A stretch of DNA of 64,000 nt from Gemmatimonadota bacterium (GCA_003169895.1 PNAE01000007.1:1264160-1328159); one strand, 5' to 3'. Shown: positions 11,287 through 21,476, numbered from the stretch's first letter. Translations and numbers: made by a program. Notes: generated by a model not told the origin, from the letters alone.

Positions 11287-14200
11287 GGCTTCCCGTGATG
11301 CACCCGATCCGGCGCACCGGGCTGGGGTTTGAGCGCGGGCGGATGTTCGCGGAGCAACCTGAGCGCCTCGGCCACGGCGCGCTCGAGTTGCACGTCGTGG
11401 CCGGCGATCTGCGCGGACGGACTCTCCTCGACCTCGATGTCCGGCGCGACGCCCTTGTTCTCGACGTCCCACTCGCCGGCCGGGTTGTAGAACCCGGTGC
11501 TGGGCGCGGAGATGAAACCACCATCGATCAGCGGCGGCTCACCGCCCCACCCCACCAGGCCGCCCCACGTCCGGGTGCCGATCAACGGACCGATGCCGAG
11601 TTGACGGAACATGTAGGGAAACATGTCGCCGCCGGAGCCGCTCATTTCGTTGATGATGAGGACCTTGGGTCCCCAGATTGCCGCGGCCGGCGCCGTGACG
11701 GCCTCGTAGCGGTCGCCGAGACGCTGGTTGAAGTAGCCGTGAAGCTGGCGGTTCATGATGTCGACCATATAGTCCGCGATGCTGCCACCGTGATTGAACC
11801 GCTCGTCGATCACCGCCCCCTGCTTGTCCTGCTGCGCGAAGTAATAGCGGTTGAAGCTGGCGTACCCACCCTCGCCGGTGTTGGGCACGTACACGTAGGC
11901 GAGCTTGCCGCCAGACATCGAGTCGACCTTGCGACGGTTGGATTCAATCCAGTCGCGTGTGCGGAGCCCCGCATCGCTCGCGATCGGCACCACAATGACG
12001 AGTCGCGACCCATCGAGCGCGGGCCGCTCGTTGATCCGGATCTCGATCTGCTGTCCCGCAGTACCGACAAACAAGGCATAGGGATTGTCTGTCGCAGTCA
12101 GGTCGCGACCGTTGACCGCCAGGATGTAGTCACCCTCGCGAACATCGACCCCCGGTGCGGACAGCGGCGCCTGCAGGTCGGGATTCCAGTTCTCGCCACG
12201 AAAGATCTTCTTGATGCGATAACGGCCCTGGGCCACCTCGAGGTCCGCGCCCAGCAGCCCGACCTGGCGCGAGTCGACCCTGGGCAGGTCGCCGGCGCCC
12301 ACGAAGCTGTGGCCGATCGTGAGTTCTCCCTGCATCTCGCTCAACAGCTGCGTGAGATCGGCGCGGTGGCGCACCTCGGGGAGCAATGCCTCGTACTTCT
12401 TCTTCAACGCCGGCCAGTCGGCGCCGTGCATGTTGGCGACGTACAGGTAATCCCGCTCGATGCGCCACGCCTCGTTGAAGATCTGGCGCCATTCCGCCAG
12501 CGGATCGAGATCGATCCTGAGCGCCTGGGTGGCCAGCGCGCCATGGGCTGCCGGCGGTGGGTCGCCGCCGGCATCGACCACCGACCATTGCCCGTTGGGT
12601 TCGCCAGTCGGTCCCGCGGCCTGGAACAGCAGCTTCTTGCCGTCAAACGCGACCGCGTATTCCTCCGCCGCCGCCGGAATCAGGTCGATCGTCTTGCGCT
12701 TCGTGAGGTCGTAGCGGTGCAACACGTCGGCGCGATTGGGAATCCGCTCGAGATAGAAGTACTGGCCCGCCGTACCGGCCTTGAGCCCGGCGTAATCGCG
12801 GCTCGGCACGTCGAGCGCGAGGATTCGCTGGGAGATGCGGTCGAAGTCGATATGCACCGTGGCGGAGTCGGGCACTGCACGCCGCGGGGCGCTGTCGGCC
12901 TTGGCTTTCACGGTGCTGTCGGCTTTGGCTTTCCTGGCGCTGTCGCCCGGTTCGTCGCCGGCTTCCGGGAGCAGCGGCGACGGGTCAGTCTTCGACAATA
13001 CGGCCAGGTACACTCCGCGCCGGACTGGCCGTTCGTACGAACTCATGTCGAGCCAGCCGGTGTTCAGTGCGAAGTCGGTCGACGCCAGGAAGAGGAGGTA
13101 CTTGCCGCTCTTGTCCCAGGCCGGGTCGACAACGTCCGACAGGCCGTCCGTCAACTGATGCGTCGTGCCGTCGGCAAGATGATAGACGAAGACGGCGTGG
13201 AACTGCGAGCCCTTGAGCCGCTTCGTGTAGGCGATCCAGCGTGAGTCGGGCGACCAGGTCGGTCCCATGTCGCGGTTGGGCCAGGTGTAGTTGTCCTGGT
13301 CCACGTGGGTCGCTTTACCGGTGGCGAGATCGACGATCCTGACGTTCATCTCCGCGTCAGTGAACAGGATCCGCGCGCCGTCGGGAGACCACGCCGGTTC
13401 ATGGAAGAAGCTCGGATGTTCGAGCGCGTACGCACGTGGCGGCGCGAACCCGTCCTGGTCGCCGACCATGAGCTGATACTCACCGGAGGCATCGCTGAAC
13501 CACGCGATGCGCTTGCCGTCTGGTGACCAGGCCGGCGCCCGGTCCGCGACGCCAGAGGAGTGCGTGAGGTTGCGCCAGGTTCCCTTGTCGGTCGGAACCG
13601 TGAAGATGTCGCCGCGGCCCTCGAACAGCGCGCGCACGCCTGTCGGCGAGAGTTGCGGCGCGCTGAGCGACTTCGCCACGTCGACAGCGTGTGGCATTGC
13701 CCAGGGGAAGTCGCCGGTAACGTGGATCGCGACCTTCCTGTCGTCACCGGTGGCGGGGTCGTACACATGCACGTCGCCGGCCTGTTCATAGGCCACCGCG
13801 CCCGCGCCCGCGTTGACGCTCTCCACCTCGAAGTCGCCGTAGCGCGTGACCTGCTTGACGGTTCGCGTGCCGGTGTCGTAGGCCCAGAGATTGTTGGTCC
13901 AGTCCCGGTCCGAGATGAAGTAGATCGTGTTGCCAAGCCACACCGGCTGCTGATCGCGACTGTCGACCCACGGCAGTTTCATGACCGAGTCGGTCTGCAG
14001 GTTGAGCACCCGGATCGGCTGGTTCTGGCCGCCGCGGTAGTTGCGCATCTCGGTCTCCCACGGGCGCACCAGCTGGTAGGCGACCGATTGACCGTCAGGG
14101 GAGATCGCGCCCGCCTGTGCGCGCGGCACTGGGAGCCGCTCGGGAAGCGCGCCGGTGAGCCCCACGGTCCACAGTTGCGGCTCGCCGTCCGGCACGCCGG

Positions 14201-14582
14201 TGCGAGTCGACATGAAAACGACCCGCTGGCCGTCCGGCGTCCAGCCGCGCACCTGGTCCGGTCCCGGGTGCCAGGTCAGTCGCCGCGGCGTGCCGCTGTC
14301 GACGGGCACGACGTAGACGTCGTCGTTGCCGCCATACTCGCCCGTGAAAGCGAGCCACTTGCCGTCCGGCGAGAAGTGCGGGTCCTTCTCGACGGCCGGT
14401 GACGACGTCACGCGCCGGGCGTCGCCGCCGGCGCGCGGTGCGAGCCAGATATCGCCGGCATAGGCAAACGCGATGTACTTCGCGCTGATGTCCGGTTGGT
14501 GCAGCGGCCTGGTGGATTGGGCGTTGAGCAGCCCGGTCAGCAGACCCATGAAGAGCAGGGGAAGCACTGGCAACCGCGGCAT
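11283..14582 (-). CDS. Tricorn-like S41-family peptidase with PD40 beta-propellers
   Basis: About 1,099 residues from MPRLPVLPLLFMGLLTGLLN, a signal peptide; an in-frame start 10 codons upstream (14612) is possible. Order of domains: PD40 propellers over roughly the first 650 residues (HFSPDGKWLAF and similar repeats), a Tricorn core segment containing GELTIGHSFV with the putative catalytic His, a PDZ-like domain (VREGDYILAVNGRDL), and an S41 protease domain with NEMSGSGGDMFPY holding the nucleophilic Ser (about residue 991-993 counted from 14612). This architecture matches archaeal Tricorn, which trims peptides, but here the protein is exported. It overlaps the downstream P-loop ATPase gene by four bases. 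Confidence 0.93.
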   Translation of the reverse strand: MPRLPVLPLLFMGLLTGLLNAQSTRPLHQPDISAKYIAFAYAGDIWLAPRAGGDARRVTSSPAVEKDPHFSPDGKWLAFTGEYGGNDDVYVVPVDSGTPRRLTWHPGPDQVRGWTPDGQRVVFMSTRTGVPDGEPQLWTVGLTGALPERLPVPRAQAGAISPDGQSVAYQLVRPWETEMRNYRGGQNQPIRVLNLQTDSVMKLPWVDSRDQQPVWLGNTIYFISDRDWTNNLWAYDTGTRTVKQVTRYGDFEVESVNAGAGAVAYEQAGDVHVYDPATGDDRKVAIHVTGDFPWAMPHAVDVAKSLSAPQLSPTGVRALFEGRGDIFTVPTDKGTWRNLTHSSGVADRAPAWSPDGKRIAWFSDASGEYQLMVGDQDGFAPPRAYALEHPSFFHEPAWSPDGARILFTDAEMNVRIVDLATGKATHVDQDNYTWPNRDMGPTWSPDSRWIAYTKRLKGSQFHAVFVYHLADGTTHQLTDGLSDVVDPAWDKSGKYLLFLASTDFALNTGWLDMSSYERPVRRGVYLAVLSKTDPSPLLPEAGDEPGDSARKAKADSTVKAKADSAPRRAVPDSATVHIDFDRISQRILALDVPSRDYAGLKAGTAGQYFYLERIPNRADVLHRYDLTKRKTIDLIPAAAEEYAVAFDGKKLLFQAAGPTGEPNGQWSVVDAGGDPPPAAHGALATQALRIDLDPLAEWRQIFNEAWRIERDYLYVANMHGADWPALKKKYEALLPEVRHRADLTQLLSEMQGELTIGHSFVGAGDLPRVDSRQVGLLGADLEVAQGRYRIKKIFRGENWNPDLQAPLSAPGVDVREGDYILAVNGRDLTATDNPYALFVGTAGQQIEIRINERPALDGSRLVIVVPIASDAGLRTRDWIESNRRKVDSMSGGKLAYVYVPNTGEGGYASFNRYYFAQQDKQGAVIDERFNHGGSIADYMVDIMNRQLHGYFNQRLGDRYEAVTAPAAAIWGPKVLIINEMSGSGGDMFPYMFRQLGIGPLIGTRTWGGLVGWGGEPPLIDGGFISAPSTGFYNPAGEWDVENKGVAPDIEVEESPSAQIAGHDVQLERAVAEALRLLREHPPALKPQPGAPDRVHHGKP

Positions 14583-14624
14583 CAGCGGACTCCGGCGAAG
14601 GAAATCAGGCAAGGACGGCGAGCT

Positions 14625-17261
14625 TCACGGCGCCGTCGCGTTCATGACCCAGATATCGCTCTGGCGGTCCTGGATCGGAAAGAAGAAACGATTGGCGCCA
14701 AAGGCCCATTGCGGCCGATAGGACGGCCGCGCCGGATCGGTGAAGCGGACCAGCAGGCGCGGCGTGCCGCCCGCGGCGGCAATCGACCAGATCGATGCGT
14801 TACCACGTGCGTCGTGGCTCTTGAAGTAGATCGTTCCGCCATCCCGGCTCCACAACGGCTGCTCCGCAACGGGGTTCACCGGGTTGCTTGCATCGAGCAC
14901 GGTCCTGCCCGCACCCGAGTCGGCCGGGATGACCACCAGCGAACCGCCCACCAGGTTGGTGACGTACGCCAGCAACTTGCCGTCCGGCGACCACTCAGCC
15001 CATGAGCCCGTTCCGAGGCGCTGCGCCGGGTTGCCCCACGCGCCGTTCGCGTCGCGCCGCACGATCCAGATCGATCGCGCTTCGGTGCCCTGCGCATACA
15101 CGATTGCCGAACCATCGCGCGACCAGACCGGGACGAGTTCCTGCGCCGGACTTGACGTGACGCGCTGCAGCGGACGGCCGTCCAGCGGTTGGACGTAGAT
15201 GTCGCGCGAGCCCGCCCGCCACGAATGAAACGCCACTTCCTGGCCATCGGGAGAAAGATCGGGAGCAAAATCATCCGCGGGATCCGTGGTCAGTCGCTCC
15301 GGCTCGCCGCCGGCGACGGGAACGCGATATACGTCCGCATTCCCCGAGCGGTTCGAATCATAGAGCAGCCACTTGCCGTCGCGGGAAACGCGGAGGTTCT
15401 CAACGACCTGGGTTCCGGTCGTCACCGGGGTTGCATCGGCAGCCGAAATCGGTGGCGATCCGGGCACCGGGAGCGACCACACGTTGGCCTTTGCGGTATA
15501 GACGCCGTACGCGAAATGGGATCCATCGCTGGAGATCGAGATCGACTGCGCGCCGAGCCCGGTGGTGAGTCGCACCGGCTGGCCGGAAGCATGACCGCCG
15601 CCAGCAATCCGCTGCGCGTAGATATCGCCGCGGCCGCGACGGTTGGAGACGTAGTACAGCCAGCGGCCGTCGGGCGACCAGACGGGGCTCTCATTGATTG
15701 ACGTGCTGTCGGTGACGCCATTGAGCGCGCCGTCCTTCACCCGGCACACCACGATCCGCGTTGGTGAGAGATTACCGAACTGCGGCCCGACGGTGAGATA
15801 GCGCGAATTGCCGGAAGCGCACGCGATGAGTTGGCCATCCGGCGACCACGTGCAGAGCGATGGTTCTGCGAAGTGCGCGAGTGGCCGGATATTGCCGGCT
15901 GGATCCCGGATGAACAGCGAATCAGCGACGACGTACGCGATCGTCTGGCCATCGGCGCCCCAGGCCACGGAGCCAACCGGGCTGCCGTGCCCTGCGGGGA
16001 TCTCCTGCCGTGCCCTTCCGCCCGATGCTGGCGCGCTGAACGCCGCGTTCAGCTCGAGGAACAGGATGCGCGTCCCGTCCGGCGACCAGCGAGGGTTTGC
16101 CTGTGACGCGGCAGAATCATCGGTCAGGGGATTGGCGCGTCCTCCGGCCACCTGGCGGATATAGATCCGCGTGCCGCCAGATGTGCCCGCGGCATAGGCC
16201 ACCGATCGACCATCGGGAGAGATGGCCGGCTGCACGGCGAGGCCCGGGTCGGATGTCACCTGCAGCGTCTGGCCGAATTCGAGCGGTGGCGCGGCACGGC
16301 CGAGCACGCGCCCGCCCAGGAGGAAGGCCGCGATCGCGATCACCACAGCACCAGCGGCGAGTGCGATGGAGTTGATCGGCCGTCTCCGCTGCTGTGCCTC
16401 GCGCGTTATCCGCCGTGCCGGCCTTTCGTCGCCCGATGACTTGAGCGCGGCGGCGAACGCGGCCGCGTCGGCGTAGCGATCAGCGGGCAACTTGGCGAGC
16501 GCGGTGTGCACCGCATCTTCGACACTCAGCGGCACCGTATCGCGCACTTCGCCGAGCGGGCGCGGCTTTTCAGTCATCACCTTGGCAACGATCGCTTGCG
16601 CGGTGGGTCCCACGAACGGCGGCTCGCCGGCGAGCATCTCATAGGTCACCGCGCCCAGCGCATAGATGTCGGCGCGGGCATCGACGGCTCTATCGCCCAT
16701 CGCCTGCTCGGGTGCCATGTATTGTGGCGTGCCCAGCGACAAGCCGGTCTGGGTCATGCGCTCGCCGCCCGCCTGCTGCACCGCGAGCGCGATGCCGAAG
16801 TCGGCAACCAGGGGGCGGCCGTCGTGCAGCAGGATGTTTTCCGGCTTGATGTCGCGATGAATGACGCCGCGCTTGTGCGCGTAGGCGAGTGCGTCGGCGA
16901 CTTCGGTAGCGATGCGCACGGTGTCCGCAATCGGGAGCTGGTGTTCCCGCTCGAGACGGCCGCGCAGCGTCTCGCCCTCGACGAACGGCATCACGTAGAA
17001 GAGCAGCCCGTCGGCGTTCCCCGAGTCGAACAAGGGAAGGATGTGCGGGTGCTGCAACGACGCGGTGAGTTCGATCTCCTTCAGGAACCGGTCGGGGCCG
17101 AGCACTGCCGAAAGCTCGGGGTGCAGCACCTTGATCGCGACCTTCCGGTGGTGCTTGATGTCCTCGGCGAGATACACCGTGGCCATCCCGCCCTGGCCAA
17201 GCTCACGCTCGATCCGGTAGCGATCGGCCAGCGCCGTGGCCAGGCGCGATGAGTCGGTCAC
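14625..17261 (-). CDS. Ser/Thr protein kinase fused to TolB-type PD40 propeller (STK4)
   Basis: 878 residues. Kinase domain 14-270: GQGGMA (22-27), Lys44, IHRDIKPEN (D137), DFG (D154) and the activation loop GTPQYMAPEQ. A membrane segment lies at about 297-320. The outer part consists of PD40 repeats (ISPDGRSVAY, WSPDGTRILF, WSPDGRWLYY and more) forming one or two propellers, presumably periplasmic and sensing a ligand. It stands between the Tricorn-like protease, whose own N-terminus has the same propeller type, and the PP2C phosphatase upstream at 17392. The start matches that of STK2 (MTDSSRL). Confidence 0.93.
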   Translation of the reverse strand: MTDSSRLATALADRYRIERELGQGGMATVYLAEDIKHHRKVAIKVLHPELSAVLGPDRFLKEIELTASLQHPHILPLFDSGNADGLLFYVMPFVEGETLRGRLEREHQLPIADTVRIATEVADALAYAHKRGVIHRDIKPENILLHDGRPLVADFGIALAVQQAGGERMTQTGLSLGTPQYMAPEQAMGDRAVDARADIYALGAVTYEMLAGEPPFVGPTAQAIVAKVMTEKPRPLGEVRDTVPLSVEDAVHTALAKLPADRYADAAAFAAALKSSGDERPARRITREAQQRRRPINSIALAAGAVVIAIAAFLLGGRVLGRAAPPLEFGQTLQVTSDPGLAVQPAISPDGRSVAYAAGTSGGTRIYIRQVAGGRANPLTDDSAASQANPRWSPDGTRILFLELNAAFSAPASGGRARQEIPAGHGSPVGSVAWGADGQTIAYVVADSLFIRDPAGNIRPLAHFAEPSLCTWSPDGQLIACASGNSRYLTVGPQFGNLSPTRIVVCRVKDGALNGVTDSTSINESPVWSPDGRWLYYVSNRRGRGDIYAQRIAGGGHASGQPVRLTTGLGAQSISISSDGSHFAYGVYTAKANVWSLPVPGSPPISAADATPVTTGTQVVENLRVSRDGKWLLYDSNRSGNADVYRVPVAGGEPERLTTDPADDFAPDLSPDGQEVAFHSWRAGSRDIYVQPLDGRPLQRVTSSPAQELVPVWSRDGSAIVYAQGTEARSIWIVRRDANGAWGNPAQRLGTGSWAEWSPDGKLLAYVTNLVGGSLVVIPADSGAGRTVLDASNPVNPVAEQPLWSRDGGTIYFKSHDARGNASIWSIAAAGGTPRLLVRFTDPARPSYRPQWAFGANRFFFPIQDRQSDIWVMNATAP

Positions 17262-17391
17262 GCGGTGATGCGTCGAGCGGGCGGGGTCACGGTTAATCCC
17301 GGCTGGTCGGTTGGACTGTCAAGGAAATCAACTAGCCAATATGGCGGCGGCGCCACGCGGCGAGTAAGGTCGCCGCGGCGCCGGGCAGGCG

Positions 17392-18252
17392 TCAGGCCTT
17401 CGGGCCCCCGTCCACAGTGCGCCCAACGATGATGCTGATGTTGTCGGTGCCGCCGGCGTCGAGGGCGTCCTGCAGCAGGGTCTCGCACACCTGCTTCGCC
17501 GACTGCATCGTGCGCAACCGCTCGGCGATCTGATCGTCGGAAACGTGCTTGGTCAGCCCGTCGCTGCAGGTGAGGTGGACGTTCTCCCAGTCGGCCGGAA
17601 GCCGCGTGATGACGGGCGCCGTTTGCTGGCCGCCGATCGAACTCGACAGCACGTTGGCCCACCGGGATGCGAACGCAACCGAGCGGGTCATCACCCCCTG
17701 GTCGACCAGTTCCTGTGCCATGGTCTGGTCGCGCGTCACCTGGGTGAGCTTCCCCCGGCGATAGATGTAGTACCGCGAGTCGCCGACCTGGAGCAGGTAG
17801 AGCCACGGCCAGACGCCGATGTAGAGGGTCAACGTCGTCGCCATGCCGCGACGTTCGGGATGCTCCGCCGCGAGACTCGCCACGCGGGCATGACAGCGCA
17901 TGGCCGCCTCCTGCAGCGTCTCCACAAAGGCGTCGGCGTTCGTGTCCGCGTGGTAATAGCAATCAGTACATTGGGCGAGATACTCGGTCGCCTCTTCGAG
18001 CGCGACCCGGCTGGCCTCCTCACCGTTGTCGCTGCCGCCAACGCCATCCGCAATCATCGCGAGAAAGGCAACCCGATCGTTGTCGAGCATCAACTCCTTG
18101 GCCGGCAACGACGTCGAGATGATGTCGAGGCGCAGGTGAAGCGTGCCGAGAAGAAAGTGGTCCTGATTGGTCTTCCGCACATTGCCCTGATGCGTCAGGC
18201 CGTATACGTCGACCTCGTTATCGCGTGGCTTGCGGGGTGCCGTCGCATTCAT
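17392..18252 (-). CDS. PP2C-family Ser/Thr protein phosphatase
   Basis: 286 residues with the PPM/PP2C metal-binding signatures: HQGNVRKTNQDHF near residues 21-33, IADGVGGSDNGEEAS (about 68-82), LQVGDSRYYIYRRG, CSDGLTKHVSDD and the late GTDNISIIV. All acidic ligands expected for two Mn/Mg ions are present. There is no membrane segment, so it acts in the cytoplasm. As the only phosphatase next to five PknB-like kinases, it is the natural candidate to reverse their phosphorylation. It lies 130 bases upstream of STK4 on the same strand. The 130-base spacer ends STK4's leader and contains no gene. Confidence 0.93.
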   Translation of the reverse strand: MNATAPRKPRDNEVDVYGLTHQGNVRKTNQDHFLLGTLHLRLDIISTSLPAKELMLDNDRVAFLAMIADGVGGSDNGEEASRVALEEATEYLAQCTDCYYHADTNADAFVETLQEAAMRCHARVASLAAEHPERRGMATTLTLYIGVWPWLYLLQVGDSRYYIYRRGKLTQVTRDQTMAQELVDQGVMTRSVAFASRWANVLSSSIGGQQTAPVITRLPADWENVHLTCSDGLTKHVSDDQIAERLRTMQSAKQVCETLLQDALDAGGTDNISIIVGRTVDGGPKA

Positions 18253-18420
18253 CGGAAACCTGCCGATCGCCGGAAGTCGGGTTCATGTCGCAGCGATTCC
18301 GGGCCGGATCGAGCCGGAATTCACTGTTGGCCGCGTCGGAGGCGCGGAGCGACCCGCGAATATGCTTGCGAAACGGGAGTCCCGTAAGCGTGGCGCCGGC
18401 CCTACCTTCAGGGACCCTCG

Positions 18421-19521
18421 ATGCGTCTGCTTGCCGTGGCCCCCCTCGCCGCCTCCCTCATTTGCCTCGCTGCCTGCGCATCGGGCGGTGCGAGGCCCCC
18501 CGTCGGGGGCGACCAGACCGTGCCGCGCCCCGATGTCCGCGAGCGGCCCCCGGCGCCGCGCCGGTACCTCGCCAGCCGGCGCACCGGTGCGGTCACTCTC
18601 GACGGGCGGCTGGATGACTCAGCCTGGGGGCGTGCCGTCTGGAGCGAGGCCTTCACCGACATCGAAGGCCCGATCCGACCCGGCCCGCGATTTCGGACCC
18701 GCGTCAAGATGCTGTGGGACGACCAGTACTGGTACATCGGCGCGCAGCTCGAGGAACCGGATCTGTGGGCCACGGTCCGCGAGCGCGACGCGGTGGTGTT
18801 CCGCGACAACGACTTTGAACTGTTCGTCGATCCCAGCGGCAGCACGCATCGCTACTATGAAGTGGAGATGAATCAGCTCGGCACGGTGTGGGATCTCTTC
18901 CTGCCCAAGCCGTATCGTGAGGGCGGCCAGGCGGACAACGGCTGGAATATCGCCGGGCTCCGCATCGCGGTGGCGCTCGCCGGTACGCTCAACGATCCGC
19001 GCGATCGCGATCGCGGCTGGACCGTCGAGATGGCGATACCATGGGCGGCATTCGCCGATTCCGGCCGGAACGTGGTCCCGCCGCGGGCGGCTGCACAGTG
19101 GCGGGTGAATTTCTCGCGCGTGGAGTGGGATGTCGACACCATCCGTGGCGGCTACGTCAAGCGACGGGATGCCGAGGGGAAGCCGCTGCCCGAGCACAAC
19201 TGGGTCTGGTCACCGCAGGGTGCGGTGAACATGCACCTGCCGGAACTGTGGGGCGTGGTGCAGTTCGGCGGGGCGACGGTCACGCGCGATGTCGCCAATG
19301 ACCGGATACGCTGGCAATTGCGACGGATCTACTACGCCGAGCGGCTGTACCGGCAGGCGCACGGCCGCTTCGCCGGTGATCTGCAGCTGCTCGGCCTCAG
19401 CAGACTGCCCGTTGCGGTGCAGCTCACGGCGACGGACTCGACGTGGGACGCCAGCGTTCCAGCGGGTGCAGGGACGTTCACCTGGCATATCCGGGACGAT
19501 GGCCTGACCCGGCACGAATGA
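18421..19521 (+). CDS. Lipoprotein with CBM9-like domain
   Basis: 366 residues. The N-terminal MRLLAVAPLAASLICLAACA ends in a lipobox (LAAC), so it is exported and lipidated. The body follows the DOMON/CBM9-like pattern: LDGRLDDSAWGRA, VKMLWDDQYWYIGAQLEEPD, DNDFELFVDPSG, WTVEMAIPWAAF and RVNFSRVEWD. Such domains bind sugars or haem-like ligands, and many uncharacterised relatives sit in outer-membrane or periplasmic lipoproteins. The specific ligand is unknown. It is a stand-alone gene, divergent from the PP2C gene. A TACCTT -10-like element at 18403-18408 lies very close to the start, leaving room only for a very short leader. Confidence 0.85.
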   Translation: MRLLAVAPLAASLICLAACASGGARPPVGGDQTVPRPDVRERPPAPRRYLASRRTGAVTLDGRLDDSAWGRAVWSEAFTDIEGPIRPGPRFRTRVKMLWDDQYWYIGAQLEEPDLWATVRERDAVVFRDNDFELFVDPSGSTHRYYEVEMNQLGTVWDLFLPKPYREGGQADNGWNIAGLRIAVALAGTLNDPRDRDRGWTVEMAIPWAAFADSGRNVVPPRAAAQWRVNFSRVEWDVDTIRGGYVKRRDAEGKPLPEHNWVWSPQGAVNMHLPELWGVVQFGGATVTRDVANDRIRWQLRRIYYAERLYRQAHGRFAGDLQLLGLSRLPVAVQLTATDSTWDASVPAGAGTFTWHIRDDGLTRHE

Positions 19522-19600
19522 GCCAGGGAGAAAGGAGCCGGTCTGGGTGCCCGGTCCGCGCGGAGGTGCGCGAATACCTCCGCGGCCAGGTGCCTTTCCC

Positions 19601-21460
19601 CTATCGCACGACGATCTGGCGCACAAAGAGCGGCTTCCGGCCGGGGATCGCGGCCGTCAGGAGATAGTTGCCTGGTTCCGGTCGCCATTCAAAGTCGTAG
19701 GTCTCTCCGACGTCGACAGGCTGCCTGGCGGCGCGCCGCATTGTCGCCTGTTCTTCCGGCAGATCGGCGCCGTCCTTGGCGAGTGCGCGCCACATCACCG
19801 GTATCGAATCGCGCAATAGCGAGAACGGCAATCGCCCCGTGGCTCCAATGTTGACCAGTCGCATCCGGTGCGCTACACCGGCGCGCAATTGCATCGGCGC
19901 CGGCAGTGAATCGCCGTTGATGAGCAGATGCGGCGGGAGTGCCAGGTTGATCCCGTCCCACCCGACGACGAACACGTGATCGGTCGCCGGATCGAAGCGC
20001 CGGCCCGGCTCGAGCACCACGATTGCCCCGTACAGGCCTGATGTGAGTTGTTCGAGATCGTTCATGTGCGTGTGGTAGATGAACGTGCCGGCACGCGGGA
20101 GCGTGAGGTGCGCGACGAACGAATCGCCCGGCTGGATGGACGGCGCCACGTGGGCCGCGTCCATCCCGCTCCATCCGGCGACGCCATCCGACCAGCTCTC
20201 GAGTTCGATACCGTGCCAATGGATCGCTGCCGTTTCGTGCAGTCGGTTGACCACCATGATATCGGTCGGCTGGCCGCGCGTGAGCACGAGCAGCGACCCG
20301 GGGATCTCGATGGAATCGCTGGCCGGCGGCGTCGCCCCGCGCTGCAGCACGAAGCCCAACGCGCGGGAGGCGCGGCCGCGCCGCCTGCCTTCCTGGATCA
20401 ACAGCCGCATCCGTCGCGGCTGGACCCGCGCCGCCGCACGCCAGTTGGGCGACGGTCGCACGGTGATGCCGATCACCAGGCCTGCCATGTGGAGGCGTGG
20501 GTCATCGGACATGCGATCGTGACTGTCCGGCGGCAGCGGGGCAAGGCGTGCCGCCTCAGGAACGACGTGGAACCCGATATGGCAATGAAACAGCCAGTTC
20601 CCTGGTCGGTCGGGGATGTAGTTCATCGCCATGGTGCTGAACGGCCGCATCGATTCCGTCACGACCAGACTGCGTTTCTCCGGCGGAAAGGTGGAATCCT
20701 GCAGCATGCTGTCACGGGCCGTGACCTGGTAATAGAAGCCATGGAGGTGCATGGGATGTCCGCGGTTGCTGGCGTTGACCACGCGCCATCGCACCGTGTC
20801 GCCCATCGTCGCAGTGATTCGCTCGTCATGGGGCCAGGACCGGCCGTTGATCGTCAGCGCGTTGCGGCCGGCGCTGGAGTCGATAGGCTCGCTCCAGATG
20901 TTGATCACCATCACGCGGTCCGGCGGTGAACCACCCGGCGGATCGACGACGAACGCACCGCCGAGCTGCTCGCGCTCGTTCAGGTTGAACTTGGTGTAGT
21001 CATGCTTGCCGATGGTCGCGCTGTAGAGATAGGTCCCCGGCTCACCGGCGCTGAATCGTACCGTGGCGGAATCCCCCGGTCTCAGCAGCAACGAATTGTC
21101 CTTGGCGGCGGGATGGCTGACCAATCCGTGCACGGTGATGGTGGAGTCGGAGAGCGCGTTGCGCACCGTAGCGATAATGACCGTACCAGTGCGGACGCGC
21201 ATCAGCGGTGCCGGGATCATCGGAGGCTTTCCGGCTTCGCTGAACGCGGCGACATCGATCGAGGGTCCGGAGTCGGCTTCGGGCCGCCACGTGGCCATCG
21301 CCACCACCAGGTGCAGCTCGAGTGTGTCACCGCGCAGCGCGCCGGCGGCGGTCCGGTTGTCGTTGGCCTGCACACCGGGCAGCGGTACGCGCGATTCATG
21401 TGGAGCAGCACCGGTGATGAACAGGGCGACGGTGCCAATGACCACGATGCGTGCGTTCAT
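19601..21460 (-). CDS. Multicopper oxidase with reordered copper motifs
   Basis: 619 residues with an N-terminal signal sequence. Copper ligands are clear but in an unusual order. The motifs normally found in the last cupredoxin domain come first: HPMHLH (235-240) and FHCHIGFH (H292-C293-H294, H298). Those normally in the first domain come last: IHWHG (H414, H416) and YHTH (H463, H465). The N-terminal domain retains only remnants (VHGL, LYSATIGKHDY). After HCHxxxH the axial type 1 position is Ala rather than Met/Leu/Phe. The protein is probably a periplasmic oxidase of phenols or metals. It is not obviously in an operon; the APC permease ends 16 bases upstream on the same strand, so co-transcription is possible. 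Confidence 0.87.
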   Translation of the reverse strand: MNARIVVIGTVALFITGAAPHESRVPLPGVQANDNRTAAGALRGDTLELHLVVAMATWRPEADSGPSIDVAAFSEAGKPPMIPAPLMRVRTGTVIIATVRNALSDSTITVHGLVSHPAAKDNSLLLRPGDSATVRFSAGEPGTYLYSATIGKHDYTKFNLNEREQLGGAFVVDPPGGSPPDRVMVINIWSEPIDSSAGRNALTINGRSWPHDERITATMGDTVRWRVVNASNRGHPMHLHGFYYQVTARDSMLQDSTFPPEKRSLVVTESMRPFSTMAMNYIPDRPGNWLFHCHIGFHVVPEAARLAPLPPDSHDRMSDDPRLHMAGLVIGITVRPSPNWRAAARVQPRRMRLLIQEGRRRGRASRALGFVLQRGATPPASDSIEIPGSLLVLTRGQPTDIMVVNRLHETAAIHWHGIELESWSDGVAGWSGMDAAHVAPSIQPGDSFVAHLTLPRAGTFIYHTHMNDLEQLTSGLYGAIVVLEPGRRFDPATDHVFVVGWDGINLALPPHLLINGDSLPAPMQLRAGVAHRMRLVNIGATGRLPFSLLRDSIPVMWRALAKDGADLPEEQATMRRAARQPVDVGETYDFEWRPEPGNYLLTAAIPGRKPLFVRQIVVR

Positions 21461-21476
21461 CTCTTCCCGACCTCCG

